From Asterochloris sp. CNOR1 (lineage: Eukaryota > Chlorophyta > Trebouxiophyceae > Trebouxiales > Trebouxiaceae): 64,000 nt of DNA. The stretch covers positions 2,666,001 through 2,730,000 of the forward strand of contig OZ017753.1 of assembly GCA_963969365.1 (NCBI GenBank). The letters are read 5' to 3'. The position numbers were made by a program, and so were the translations under genes. The notes beneath the pieces are model-generated. The model was not told the origin of the DNA and searched no databases. It saw only the letters and a program-made list of their open reading frames with translations. This document shows, in pieces, positions 1 to 12,527 of the stretch (positions are counted from its first letter, which is position 1; the number at the start of each line of letters is the position of its first letter).

Positions 1-19
1 TGTGACAGCTTCTGCCTGG

Positions 20-120
20 CCTCCTTGCCCTGCAGCATGTCCAGACTGCTGATGCCTCGCCCTCCCTGCCCTGCAGAGCATCCAGAAAGCTGATGCCTTT
101 GCCTCCTTGCCCTGCAGAAT
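20..120 (+). repeat. Three tandem copies of a 3' splice site
   Basis: A unit of about 40 bases, CCTGCAG followed by CATGTCCAGA-CTGATGCCT-like sequence, occurs three times (CTGCAG at 31-36, 71-76 and 112-117). The third is the acceptor of the exon starting at 118; the first two are degenerate copies carrying both the acceptor and the first bases of the exon. Confidence 0.8.
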
Positions 121-2747
121 GTCCAGAAAGCTGGGATCACAAACTACGTGGTCGTGGCCATTGACAAGCAGGTCCATGAGTGGTGCCTCCAGGAGGGGAT
201 CAACGTCTGGTACAGAGACACTGCGGTGTGTAAGAGCTGGCTTGGTGTGCTGCGTTTGCACAGCATAATTGCACAGCTCTGCCTGCTCAACCCAGCATGC
301 CATGCCACTGTGGGAGGCAGCCGCAGCATTACGCGACGCACATCTGGAAGCTGGAGGTACGCTGTCCTGCCTTGTACTGCTTTTCTCCTGCTGCCAAGGT
401 CTCAGCCCTCCCTGCCGGGGACAGCAAGCTTGTGAATGGCAGGCCTCAGACTCTAGCATCCAGCTCTGCAGCCCAGCCTTTGCCCACTCTGGGCTGCGTC
501 ACACAGCTTGTGCAAGTGCTATGCAGATCGATGCCTCCCAAGCCAACACAGGCCAGAACCATGCCATCTCTGCCCTCAAGTTCAAGATTCTGAGGGAGTT
601 CCTCCAGTTGGGCTGGAATGTGCTCCTCAGTGACATTGATGTCGTGGTGATTCAGGTATGCCCCAGATTGCTGCGTGCAGCTGGGGCTGCTGTGCGATCT
701 CCGATGGTGGAGTTGCTGCCTGGGACTCCTCTGTTGCTGTAGTGTGCAAACAGCTGGTGCTAGTCTGTGCTCCCAAGGCTTGATGATCGATGCCTGGGGC
801 TGTGCGCCTACGTAGACGGGTCATCAGCTGGGGCTGCCCTGTGCTCCCCAGTTATGGTGCTGCTCCGTGCTGACAGTTTGCAGTCCTCAGCTGGGGGGTG
901 CTCTGTGCCATTGCCACAGCTGCTGCTGTCATCACTGCACTGCGCTTAAGGCACAGGCAACTGGTGGGCAATTGCCTGAGGAGTGAGGCGTGTGCAATGG
1001 CCCATGGGCTCAAGTGGAGCGCCTGCTTGACAGACTGCAGGCATCTGTGTGGTTCAGCCTGGCAGCTTGATGGCTTTGTGTCTGGCTAGCTGCTGCCCAA
1101 CTTGTGGTCGCTTCAGGCTGTGACAGTGCAGCTGACCTTGCTACAGACCACGCCTGAACTCAGCAGCTGGTCTCTCAGACTGCTGCAGTTCTCACCATGC
1201 ACGTCCTTCTCTGTGCAGAACCCGTTTGACCACCTGTATCGAGACCATGATGTGGAGGGAATGAGCGATGGGTGAGAGGGACCCCTGCCCGATTCCACCG
1301 CAGCCAGTGTGCAGCAAACTGTCTTCATGCCCAGCACAGTGGGCGAGCAGATGGGCAGGACTCCATGTACGGCTGTGGCATTTGCTGCCGACGGGCTGCC
1401 ATCACGCACAACCCTCAGTTGGGGGACAGATCAGCGGGCAACACATGGTTGCAGCTCTGGTGATGCTGCAGATTTGATGACTGGACAGCCTACGGCAAGA
1501 TTGGTGGGCTCGACGACCCATCCATGGGCTGGGCGAGATATGCGCAGGTGATTGGATGCACAGCAAGTCTGTCTCTGACACTGGAGGGTTATATCATTTC
1601 GAGAGCCCAGATCAAGCTGCCTCTGCTGGGGTGTTTTACATCAGTAGTGCTGAGGGCAGCTGCTCTGATGTCCTTATGGCGCTTGTAGCAGCTCCGCTGT
1701 CCCATGCAGACAGCACTGCGTTTGTGTGACGTGAAGAGCGGAAAACCAGGAGCTGGCTGCCTGCTCAAAAGCCGCTGCTGCTGTCCTGTGCTGCAGAGCA
1801 CTGAGCACCTCAACATGAACTCAGGCCTGTTCTGGCTGAAAGCCAATGTCCGCACCATTGGCCTGATGGAGCGTATTGCAGCACGCCTGGCCAGGGAAGA
1901 AGCCTGGGACCAGTCAGTTTATAATCAGGAGATCTTCTTCCTGAGCCATGATGACTACGAGAGCCCCCATGTTAGCGTCCGTGTCATGAACATCTACAGG
2001 TGGGTGCTGCATGCAAGAGCCCTCAAGGATGCATGATGGGGGATGGCCTGAACGCTGTGCCGTGATCCCTGTGGGATTGATGCTGCTAGCTGACACTGCA
2101 GCAGCGGCCATGACACCCAGAGAGACAGACTCCTGTCATGACAGCGGCAGGTCCAGATGGCAATGGGGCAACCCCCTGTGCTTTCCATGGGTAGGCTGGC
2201 AGTGGCTTGGCAGTGGCTGATGGATCAGGCTGGCTGCAGGTAACAGCCTTTGGGGTGCCATGTTGGCCGAAACGGCTGGCGTTGGTCGCCCTGCAGATGG
2301 TCTTTCATTGGCTTGGCCACCACTTTGCTCGGCTTGAGGGGCAGTGCTCGTTGCGCAGGTTCATGAACAGCAAGGTGCTCTTCCGGACAGTGCGCTACAA
2401 ACCACGGTCAGAGCAGATAAAGCCGGTCATGATACATGTCAACTACCATCCAGACAAACACAATGTGAGCCTGCCCGCCTGCTGCCTCCTGCCATGAGCT
2501 CCACTGCATGCTTTCAGAAGCCCCGACATCCTGCCTGCCCGATGCCACAAGCCTGCTGCATGGTGGCAGTCATTAGGAGCGGTCCCATTGCCTGACTGCT
2601 TGACTCACTGCAAGCTGTGCGCTGCCTTTGCATGCCTGACATCTGTGGCCCTGTCTGCAGCGCATGCTGGGCATCGTGAAGTATTACATAGATGGTGATG
2701 ACCATGCCCTAGAACACTATCCTGGCGGCTCTGAGCCAGGGTCATGA
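118..2747 (+). CDS. XEG113: XEG113-like GT77 arabinosyltransferase, 3' part
   Basis: Golgi glycosyltransferase of family GT77 (nucleotide-diphospho-sugar transferase fold), the plant XEG113 group that adds arabinose to hydroxyproline-rich wall glycoproteins (family knowledge). Only the 3' portion is here; the 5' exons lie left of the window. Exons by splice sites and frame: 118-225, 327-356, 552-655, 1219-1271, 1472-1547, 1797-1999, 2359-2464, 2661-2747 (TGA). Visible landmarks in order: [15 protein letters not shown], the metal-binding acidic motif [46 protein letters not shown], the WDQSVYNQE motif and [10 protein letters not shown] near the C terminus. These match the order I recall for Arabidopsis XEG113. 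The extreme donor choice of the first exon (225, 227 or 229) is uncertain. The recognised motifs are open and intact. The next gene starts about 270 bases downstream on the same strand. Confidence 0.85.
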
Positions 2748-3019
2748 CATCCGTTGGCAGTGATTCCTCTGGCCCTGCCATTGTGCAGTTCTCGCCAGCA
2801 AGTAACTCTGCAGAAAGTGAACATCACTGATTGACTCGCAGCTGCTGAAGAGAGAGAGAGATTCAATGATAAGCCAGAATTGCAGCATCTGACATTTTGC
2901 CCAATCTTCTGTTCCTCTTCTTGCTCATGCCACCCCAGCGTCGGTAGCCTTCTCACTTGTCAGCAGTGCAGGAGGTGCTGCAGCAGGGAGTGGGTCAGGG
3001 CTTCGATACGGCACATGCC

Positions 3020-6000
3020 ATGATGCAGCCTATGCAGCTGTTCACCTCGACCCTGCTCATCTGCTGGGCTGTGTCCTATGCCCAGGCTCAGCGTGGTGGC
3101 GCCTTCAGCACCTTGGCAACGCCTGAGCCCACCTCAGGGTCCTCCAGCTCTCGCTTTGCCCAGCAGCAGAGCAGCATTGTAGCCGTGAGCTCCTCTGGGG
3201 TGGCCACAGGAGCCCCACTGGCTGAAACAGCCACCCCCAGTACCGCAGGTATGCCCAAGTGGCAGTTTGGCGGCGACTCGCAGCTGTCACATGGTGGTTC
3301 CTTCCCTTCCTCTGCTGAAGCGGGTGTGACTTTGCCATGAGCACAGTGACTCCCACTACTGCATGTCGTGACTCGTCCCATGTATCTCCCTGTGCAGGGC
3401 AGCCGCCGCCACCGCCTCCGCTTTATACCACAATCTCCACTGGGCCCCTGCTGGCTTCCAGCACGGTTCCAGGGTTCAGCCCACAGACCTCTGCAGCCAT
3501 TGAATCCTTCGGTGCAGCCGTGGGCTCTCCCGAGACGCAGGCAGCCCTGCAGAGCACAGCTGAGGGGCCTCAAGTGCAGGGGGCCATACTCGCGCCAGCT
3601 GCAGAGGGTGCCCCCACAGTGTCACCCGAGTTTTACGTCAACCGCCCCGCACCCCCACCGCTGCAGCAGGTGCTCAACTACACGCAGGTGGTGGCGCTCA
3701 GAGGTGGGGCAGCCACCATGTGGTGCAGCAGGCGTCCCATTGTTGCACGCAGGGGTTGGCCTTCAGAAGTGACAAGGGGTCTCTGCCACTGAGGCTCTTC
3801 ACTGTGCTTGTGGTGCTCAGCCTGTCACACGACCGGCAGCACCTGCATGTAGGGGGGTTCCTTGCTGCAGGCAGCGGCTCTTCCCAGGCCGCTGCTGGCG
3901 GGTAATGTGTCACATGATTGACAGCAATTCAGTAGAAGGGCTTCCTCCCTGCAGGGACTGTCGCTGCCGAGGTGCTGGTGGTGAGTGACCTGTCATGGTG
4001 CGCAGGTAGTGCCCCTGCACCAGTGCGGCCACTGAGAGCTATGGGGTCCCTGAGCACCCTCTTCTTTTTCTCTCTCAGTCCCTGAATGCCTGCACAGGGT
4101 GTCCCTTCAATGCAGCCACCTCTGCATGTGTGCTGGCTGGCAAGCCGGACTATCATGGGAGGTGACAAGCTGTGTTATGCTCAGCCATGGCGAGCGACTG
4201 GTGCAGCAGGCTAGGCTGTCCTGGCAGGGGAGCTGAAGTGTGCAGGGCAGCTTTCATACATGGTGGGACGAGGAACCAAGCGGCTGCAGGGCCACACTGC
4301 AGCCACAGGCAGGCTGACTTAGCTGCCTACCTGCCTGCAGGGGCAGTTTGCACACAGAGAGCGATGAGGAACAAGGGTGCCGCAGGCCAAGGCCACAGCT
4401 CTCTGCAACACGCGCTGCCTGCCTGCAGGGCCATAGGAGGACTGCGGCGACTTGTGTAGGCAGCTCGAGCTGCTTGAAGCAGAATCTGCTTTGCCAGCAC
4501 TGGCGGGCTCTGCGAAGCATCCAAGATCACCCTGCCTGCCTGCCTTGCAGGGCAATTCGCGGATGCAGTGGAGCCTGTGCTTGTGGCAGAAAGCATCTCC
4601 AACCTCACGGGGCTGCTGCCGCAGCTGGTCACGGTGCAAGGGGTGCAGTACGATGCCGCCCTGACCATCGCATTGCCGGGGGTAGTGCCCAACATCAGTG
4701 TGAGGCAGCCGTGCTGTGTTGCTTTGTCTCCCTTTTCACGCAGGCATTTGTCAGGTGCACTTCTTAGAGTGATGCCAGCTGCTGTTCGCATGTTGCAGGC
4801 GGACACCAAGACCCCGCGTGCATGACCCGGCCCCTCCCTTGTGCGTGCACACAGTGCAGGCTATATCATAAAGCCTCAAGCATCTGCAAGCTGCATTGAT
4901 GGCATGGGACGGGACCAAGCAGCTGAGCCTCATCCCTGGGCAGGCCCCAACGGCGTCGGCCTGCACATCACCTGACCGTGTGCTGTGCCCTGCAGGATGC
5001 AATGCAGGTCGCCACCATGACGTCCATCCTCACCCAGGCCACTGTGGCGGCGCTGAACGGCAGCCTGGGGTCTACCAATGTGGCTGTGAGAAACATCAGC
5101 GTGAGTCAGTCAGGCGGCGCACTTGGCAGCCATGGCCCGCACGCGCAAGCTGGTCTTGCTGATGGCCAAGACCTCACATGCACAGGCGTCAATAGGCCGC
5201 TAGACTATGTTCAGCTGCAGAGGGTCTGCTGCAGTTTGAACCTTGCCGGTTAATTGGCGCCTGCTTGCAATACAGGTTGCATCACCCAGAGCTCCACGCA
5301 TCATCCAGCACTGGCTCTGCAGCAGCCATGGCTGGCTGAGGCCTAACCCTCTCGTTCTGCAGATTGTGGCGCCACCAGCGGGCTCCAACCCTACAGTGTC
5401 AGACGCCGTCATTGACCTGCTGAGCTTCCCGGCCGCTGATGCTGCCAACAACTCCCAGGGCCAATTGAGCGACGCTGTGCAGCAGGGACGCTTTGACCAG
5501 GCAAGCCTGGAGCAGTGAGCCGGTGTCGTCCCTCCACAGCTAGAAAAGTTCGCAGTCCAAGTCTGGCAGCACCGCCTCTGTGCACACTCACAGCTGTTGC
5601 AGGGGGCATCAAAGCTGCTGCACAGCATTGCCCTGGCTCCACAGTGCTGCTGCACAGCATTGCCCTTGCTCCACAGTGCTGCTGCAACTGCAGCATGATC
5701 AGCCGGAGAGCCCTGTGCCTGACCTCACCTGCCTCTGTGTGACCTTGCAGGCCCTGAAGGCTGCAGCCTCAGCAGACATGACAAATGGGACTGGGGACCT
5801 TCTGACCTCGCTGCAGAGCACAGTGCCTGCAGTGGTGGCAGATGCGCCGCTCTCCACACCTAGCATGGCTGTAACGGTGGGTGCCTCCGGCCAGACTTGA
5901 GGTACAGGGATTTGGCCTTGCAGAGTGCCGAAGCACTGCACCAGGAGTCCACTGCCGCCAAACAAGCAACTCGTGGCGGCGGTGCACATGTGCAGGAGGG

Positions 6001-7075
6001 AGCAGCACTAGAACAGTATGGGCTGCGCTCGCTGCACTCCTCTGCAGGGCCAGGCTCTGTGCATGCTTGCAGATCGCACAGTGTCTTTGCTGACTTCATG
6101 GCTCCTGCAGGCAGCGCGGCCTGTCAACAGGGTCCTGTGTCAGCAGCCCCAGGCACATTCAGCCCTTGGGCTGCGCTCACTGTGCTGCTGTTGAGGACCG
6201 GTCTATTCTCGTGCTGCGAGGCCCAGCCAGGGCTGCGCTCCCTGTGTGGTGTCCCAGATGCTACTGGATTGAGTGGTATCGATGCCATCTTCTCATTAGC
6301 TAGCCTGGTAATGACTGTAGATTGGCTTGCCACCCTGCAGCTGCCGTTTGCGCATGGCTTTGTCACATCTGACCACACAGTCGCTGAAGGGGCTCATTCT
6401 GCCACCTTGACAGCTGCACTGTGCCCCTCTCGCAGGTGCAAATATTGGCCCCCGTGACCAACAACTCGGCAGCCTACACTTTGGCCTCCCGTCTGAACAC
6501 CCTGGTGCCCTCAGGGGAGCTCAAGGCCAACATCGCCTCAGCAATTGGCGCCTCACCTGAAGTCTCGGACGTGTCCAGCGACTATGCCTCGTTCTACATC
6601 GCGCTGACAACGCTGACTGCTGCGGCACAGGCAGAGGCCACTCCTGCCCCTAAAGGTGAGCATCTGCTTGAGTCCTGCCACAGGAATATCAGCCCTGTTT
6701 AGATCCTGAAGGTCCCCTTCTCTCAGATCTGACCCTGGGCAGGCCATGGCCCTCTGGGCACATTCAAGGCTGGACCTGACTGTCATGTGTGATTGCCACC
6801 ACTCCGCAACTGGAAGTGGTCTGCAGTCACAGGCGCTGATGATGAGCTGGTCTGCTGCTAATTATTCTGTTGCACTGCAATGCTGGAGGCGGGACCAACA
6901 GCTGCAGGCACAAATCTGCATCAGCTGTTGGCTGTGTGAGCAAGCTGACTGTCACGTCCCTGTGCTTGCAGCTGGAAGTGCAGTGGCGCCGTCCCCAAGT
7001 GGTGCGCAGGCTGCAGCAGTGCTCAATGCTGGCCTGGCAGGCGCAGCCTTGCTGCTGCTCAGCATCACCACCTAA
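3020..7075 (+). CDS. Secreted, probably GPI-anchored Pro/Ser-rich surface protein
   Basis: No enzyme family recognised. The ATG at 3020 (a second at 3023) opens a good signal peptide, with hydrophobic core LFTSTLLICWAVSYA and cleavage expected after AQA. The ectodomain is rich in Ala, Pro, Ser and Thr, has a PPPPPP run in the second exon (3398 to about 3703, phase-1 junction with 3020-3248), and several N-x-S/T sequons (NYT, NLT, NGS, NNS, NGT). The C terminus is a 20-residue hydrophobic stretch, AAVLNAGLAGAALLLLSITT, ending at the stop 7073-7075 with no charged tail: the classic layout of a GPI-attachment signal. Further likely exons lie at about 4558-4700, 4996-5100, 5363-5502, 5750-5875, 6436-6656 and 6971-7075. 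A wall or plasma-membrane protein is inferred; middle exon borders are approximate. Confidence 0.65.
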
Positions 7076-8096
7076 ATCGCGTTGACCAGGTAAACTCTGC
7101 AGTGCACCTGGCAGGCGCTCAGCGTCGAGATGAACCACCCTGTGCTGTGCAGCCAGTCATGAATGCTCAGGTGTTTGTTGCAGACCTCAGATCACCAGAT
7201 GACCTCAGATCACCAGACCCCAGACCGCACGAAATGGTCAGACAAACAGCAGGTATCTTCTTGACATGAGGAGACTGCAATCACCGAGTGGCCGAAGGCA
7301 GCTGGCACAGGATACTTTTTGCTCCCGCATGACCTCCACCTGATTGACTCTCTGCCACCCATGAAGCGCTGCCAGTCTAGTAGACCGACTCCCCTTGCTG
7401 GGCAGCCACCCTGCATCGCAGTCAGTGTTGGCAAGGCGTTGCAGCTGTGTTGGATCCCCTGGCCCAGGCGCCCTGCTGCCTCAAAGCCTCTCAGAAGGTT
7501 GACCTCTAGTGAGAGCCACATTGCTGGCCATTGGGTAGGCGCAGGTGAAGGAAGTGCTCAGGATCTGCACCAAGCTCTACAGCAACAGACCTGCTGTGGA
7601 CACCTGCCCAGGCTGCTGGCCTACAGCCAGGCAGTGCCTTCTGGACATGCCGCGCCAGCCTGGGTGGGGGTCTGCCACAAGACTCCAGGACAGCGCCTGT
7701 CATGGCTGCGTGGGCCTCTGTCATCCCCAGGGCCAGGCGCTGGGCGTGTCAGATGCAAACGAACATCAGCCTCTCCTGGGTGAGAGGCAAGTGAGCCAGT
7801 ACATCGCATGCATCAGCAAGCACATAAGAGCCTGCAGACATAGGAGATACAGGGTGCACGAAGCTGTGAATCAGTGCAGGTGGTAAGGCTATCACTGACT
7901 GCTGCATCACCACAGGAATGCAGGCTGCTGCGATGAAGGACTCAGTCCTTGAGCCGTTGGAAATTGCTGCATGACAGACGCAGACACAGCAGCTGAAGGC
8001 CATTTTCACCCATGAATGTACCTGGTCAACGCCATATGGCATGCGTTTTTTCTTTTTTTGGCCTGGGAAGTGCTCTCTGGCATTTGCCAGGGCACG
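7076..8096. other. Intergenic region with a 17-bp direct repeat
   Basis: About 1 kb between the surface-protein gene and the SKA3-like gene. The 17-bp word GACCTCAGATCACCAGA is perfectly repeated at 7183-7199 and 7201-7217. A pyrimidine tract (TTTTTTCTTTTTTTGG, near 8045-8060) precedes the next start codon. Open frames around 7545-7886 show no recognisable protein and I regard them as chance. Confidence 0.5.
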
Positions 8097-11000
8097 ATGA
8101 GTGATCACATCACCAGGTTCTCCGGTGATCTGAGGCGATTGTGCCGGACCACAGAGCAGGAGTGTGCAGAGTTGAAGAGGACTGCAGCTGGCAGGCCTCT
8201 GGCTGGAGGTGGCATGGCGCTGGTTGGCGCATGAATGATGTCTTGCTACATGGTCACAACTCAAGATGCCCCTCTGCAGGCAGTCAGTACAAGAATGCTA
8301 TTCACGGCCTGTCACAGCGTGCCTCCACAGTGGCCTCCAGATTGGCCGGCCTGGAGTCCATGACGCTTGATGCTATTTCTGTGGAGGTTAGTCTGGCATG
8401 AGGCTCTTGCAGCACTGGGCTGTGCGCCCTGCTGAGCCCCATGCATGAGGTAGAGAATGCCTGGTCACTAGTTGTGCTGCAGGCAGCGCTCAGGCTCTGC
8501 ACAGGACACATGGCCGTGGTGCCTGCACCTGCCAGCAGTGATCGCACTCTGCCTGTCAATGATTGCATGCAGAAGCCTGCAAGGCTGCCTGTGCTGCAGG
8601 AGCTGCTGGGGCACTGTCTGGAGCTGTACCAGGAGAACCGGCAGCAGATTGCAGGGCTGGAGGGGCACCTGAAGGAGTACGGCTACGACGCCCAGCACAA
8701 CCTGGCCAGTCCTGCAGACCCGCTGGCAGCCCTCCCTGCAGGTGGGACCATGCTGGGTTTCAAGCTTTGCTGCAGGTAGGGATGCGCTGCACTGCACTGC
8801 TTGCCAGGGCACATATCAGCCCTGCTGTGTGCAGGCAGGTGGTAGCCATGCTGCATGCAGCACTGCATGCAAGCATAGTGGCCCCAAGCAAAACCACTGC
8901 TCGAGCAGCCACCACTGCTCGAACAGCACAACAGACCACGTCAACCAGGGCAGCTTGCCGTGCCACACCCTGGTCCCTGCAGGGTGGTGCATTGAAGGAG
9001 GGGCAGGGGGGCTGGGGACCCCCTGTTATGCCAAGCATGCCAGCTTGTGACGCCACAGGATGGATGCCGCCTGAGGCGGAGTCACCCGCGAGAGCGGCTC
9101 ATGCTGCCAAACTCACCAGCCCGGGCGGAACCTGTGCCTTGTGTACGTTGCTGGAAGTCCACCCGACTGTTGCAGGTGAGGATGGGCTGGGAGTGGATCT
9201 TGAACAGGCAGGCAGTACCCCTCACCTCCACCCGGTGAGCTCAGCTGGCCAGCCTATGCTTTGGCTGCAGTACTCGCCTGCACCACAGCTTGCTGCCTCG
9301 CCTAGACAAGGGTGCACGCTTACAACTTCCTCCCTGGGCACGCTGCCTTATGAGATGGCGAAACCGCCTGCAGCTGATGCTGCCAAGTCTTGGTTAGGGG
9401 TGGGTTGATATCGCCGAAGTCTGATCTGCAGGACATGGAGGGCAGCATGCCAAGGTCAAACGTACTGCGCTCTGTGGACAACACCCTGCAACAGGTCAAC
9501 GGCGCAACCCCTGAGGCAAAGGCAGCAGGTCTGGCAGCATTGTTTCATGGCTCAGGTGCATGTGCTGCCTGCCACACTTCGTGTCGCTGAATATGCACAT
9601 GCGTCAAACTTCCTGCTGCTTGGTGACAAAGACTAAGCCTCTGCACTGATGCTGGGCTCCAGGGCTGCCTAACATCAGTTGTGCAGCTCTGCCTGTGCTG
9701 AGTTGCCAGATAGCCCGCCAGCAAGTGCACCTCTCCAGGCATATCCCAGCACCATCCGCCATTTGTGCGCAGACACAGCAGCCTCTGGCCTTCACCGGCA
9801 CAGTGCATCATTGTGCCAGCAGACTGGTTTGCGGCTGCCTGGGCGGCAGGCTTGCCTTTGCCATCTTGCCTTGGCAAGAGCTGATGAAGTAATGTAGTGC
9901 TGGGATAACAGCAAGAAGCTTGCACATGCCATAGGCCTACCTGATGACGTCTGGTGCCTGCACTTGCTGCAGTTGCTCCAGCGCCCGCTGATCAAGTCTA
10001 TGTTGTATGTTGCAGGTGCAGCGGCGTGGAGCCTGCGCATGCCCAAGTCGCCCTCGCGGCAGCTGACAGTGACTCCAACGCCCTCCCCGACTCCATCGAC
10101 GTCCACCAGCATCTCCTTCAGCCCCTCCCTCAGGCAAGGTTTGGAACTTACTATGCAAGGGATGACAGAATGCATGTGGTGAGCCGTTGGCTTTGGTTTG
10201 TGGTGCAAAGCAGGACAAGCACTTTAGGCACACAGAGCCCTGGCGATCCCAGGGGCCACTCTTGCTGCCATGTGCTGGCCTCACCAAGCCAGCTGCGATG
10301 CACAGGGACTGTGTCATGGCAGTGAGCACAGGCTTGCCTCAGGCAAACACATCAGTGGAGTGCCCGCCGTGAGTCTGTGGACCCTCTTTGGGGGACTCAA
10401 GGGGGATGCGGGCACCTAGGGCCTCCACAAGAGAGACCTGGCCTGCAACATACCTACCAGAGGCATGCAGGCCATGCTTTGCAAAGCAGAGAAGGGCAAC
10501 ACTATATAGTATTCTGTGGGTTAGAAAAAGTGGCTGCTGAGCAGGCTTGGCAGCTTTGAAGCGCTCCTGAAGCCGGCCCTGTATGCATTTATAAGGCTTG
10601 AACAACTCGCTGGCGTCATGCTGCTGATACTGACAGTCTACTCTGCAGGGAGCTGCAGGCAAAGTATGGTGCAGCAGCCAGCGTGAGCAGCCTGGGGGCT
10701 GACAGGCGAAACAGGGAGTCTCTGGACAGTGTGTCCGATGCTCGCAGGGCTTCTGGTGTGGTGGCTGCAGCAGCCAGCAGAGGTGAGGCAGCACAGCCAG
10801 GTGGGGCTGCAACGCCTGCCATGTTGCACAAGGCAGGGCATCACCTGCTGTGTGGCAGCTGGCTGAGGCGCTGCTCACAGAGCAAAGCATCAAGGTGCAC
10901 ATCACCTGCACAGTGTCATGTCACCTGCCTGAAGGCTAGTATCTGCTGCAGTGTTGACTCAGCTGCCTGCGTGTGGGGGGCTGGCACCGATTTGCACTGC

Positions 11001-12365
11001 TGATGTGTGCGTGGGTGCTGACTCAACAAGCTGGTCGTGCTGCCATCCACAGGCCTGTCTCTGCCTGCAGGGGTCACACCCTCCCCCTCAGCCCCACAAG
11101 ACATGTCTGTGTCAGGCCACAGGTGGGCTTGTTCCTGGCTTGTAGTGTTTCTCTCCTGCAGACTGCATTGAGCAGCTACATGCTCAGAGCTGCAGTGCCT
11201 CAAGGGCATGGGACGCAAGTCAACATTGCAGAAATCTGCGTGTGATCTGCAGTCCTGATGGCGGGCATGTCAGCCCACCAGCGGTGCAGCAGGGCACCAG
11301 ACCAGAGACCCCTTCAACAGCCAAGCTGCTGGAGCGGGCCAGGGGCAGCACAAGCAGCAGGGTGGAGGGCGGCCTGCCAGATGAGCCCGCAGTGCCAAGC
11401 TCAGCAGGAGCCCCAGCACTGCAGGCCTCTGGTGCCAGCAACATTCAGCAGGAGCCATTAGCATGCTTGGACAGCTGCTGCATCAGTGAGGGGCAGAAGG
11501 TAGCACACAAGCCGCAGGCTGCAGCCGGCAGCAGTGCAGTCTGTACAGTGTCTACAGAGGTGAGGCGGCTTGGCGTGAATGGGTCACCTATGCACATGTT
11601 GCTGCCTTGATCCCCCTGAAGGAAGCAGCTGTCTGCTGAGGTGTGAGTGCCCATGCCTGACTGCGTCTGGCATTGCAGCTAGCTGGGCTGGCGTTAGATT
11701 GCTTGCCATGCACTGGGGTGCTCTAGGGCCCTCGCTGGAACAGCTGTGTGGTGAGAGGTGCCCTTGAAAGACTGCGTCTGGTTGACCACATGGCCGCTCC
11801 AAACCAAGAAGCCGTCAATGTGTTGGGCAGCAGCAGGAGGGCCTGATTGTTGCCTGGCTATGCCTTCACCAGGCATATGGCCATTCTGTCTGACGTAAAC
11901 GTGCTTGAGGTGCCACCATGCTGCAGGACAACAGATGCTGCTTGGCCAGCAAGGCCAATATGCTATCACAGGAAACCTGTCAATGTGACATGACATCTTC
12001 TGCTGCCTGAAGTCTTGGAATGCCTGCAGGAATATGCAGCACTGGGGCCCATGCAGCGCCGTCACCTGACGCTGCAGCACATCAATGATGGCCTGCAACT
12101 CATACAGCAGCAGCAGCAGCCAGGTAGGACAGGCAGTGACTCTGCCGTTCCCAGCCATGCATCAGGGCATAGCATGCAATTCCCAGCACTTAACATTGCT
12201 GCAGGTGAGGCATGGAGCGCTGAAGCGCTGCAGTTCCTGGCGCTTGGAGACCTGAAGACCAAGACATTGATAAGTGTTCTGCTGCGGCTAGGCAGAGCCA
12301 AGGTGCACAGCAGTGATGTAGCAGGCAGCAGTCTCTTCATGCTATCTAACAATGTAAAGTCGTAA
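8097..12365 (+). CDS. SKA3: SKA3-like kinetochore protein with SKA1-type microtubule-binding domain
   Basis: Subunit of the spindle-and-kinetochore-associated (SKA) complex, which couples kinetochores to microtubules. The start at 8097 gives MSDHITRFSGDLRRLCRTTE, which lines up with the human SKA3 N terminus (MDPIRSFCGKLRSLASTLD, recalled). Exons 8097-8208, 8280-8386 and 8600-8741 join in frame and carry the SKA3 helical region ending in the hallmark EYGY (human KYGY). A long low-complexity Ser/Pro/Ala middle follows (exons near 9432-9527, 10020-10133, 10649-10780, 11070-11121, 11270-11560). The last exons, 12030-12123 and 12205-12365 (stop 12363-12365), read EYAALGPMQRRHLTLQHIN then FLALGDLKTKTLISVLLRLG, resembling the SKA1 C-terminal winged helix (KYMKGRISYEQIN..., recalled). 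At least one small exon between 8741 and 9432 is missing from my model because the phases do not match. Identification of the N terminus is firm; the domain pairing is discussed as a finding. Confidence 0.7.
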
Positions 12366-12527
12366 TGCTCCCGGGGGAGCACCACCACAACGTTGACCTG
12401 CCCAGCAGATCGCCACGCGTTCACGCTGGCATTCTCCGTGCTAAGACCCTTCGCAGCCAGAGAGCTCTGCTTCAGTGCAAGGCTCAAGCCTCTTGCTTCC
12501 AAAAGGCACTGTTGGACAACCTGCAGT

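Noticed and set aside
7545-7886. Possible small gene upstream of the SKA3-like gene
   Set aside because: It starts at GTG, has no splice support and resembles no known protein.
8563-9408. A 281-codon plus-strand open frame
   Set aside because: It overlaps the SKA3-like exon 8600-8741 in a different frame and reads through introns with no family resemblance.
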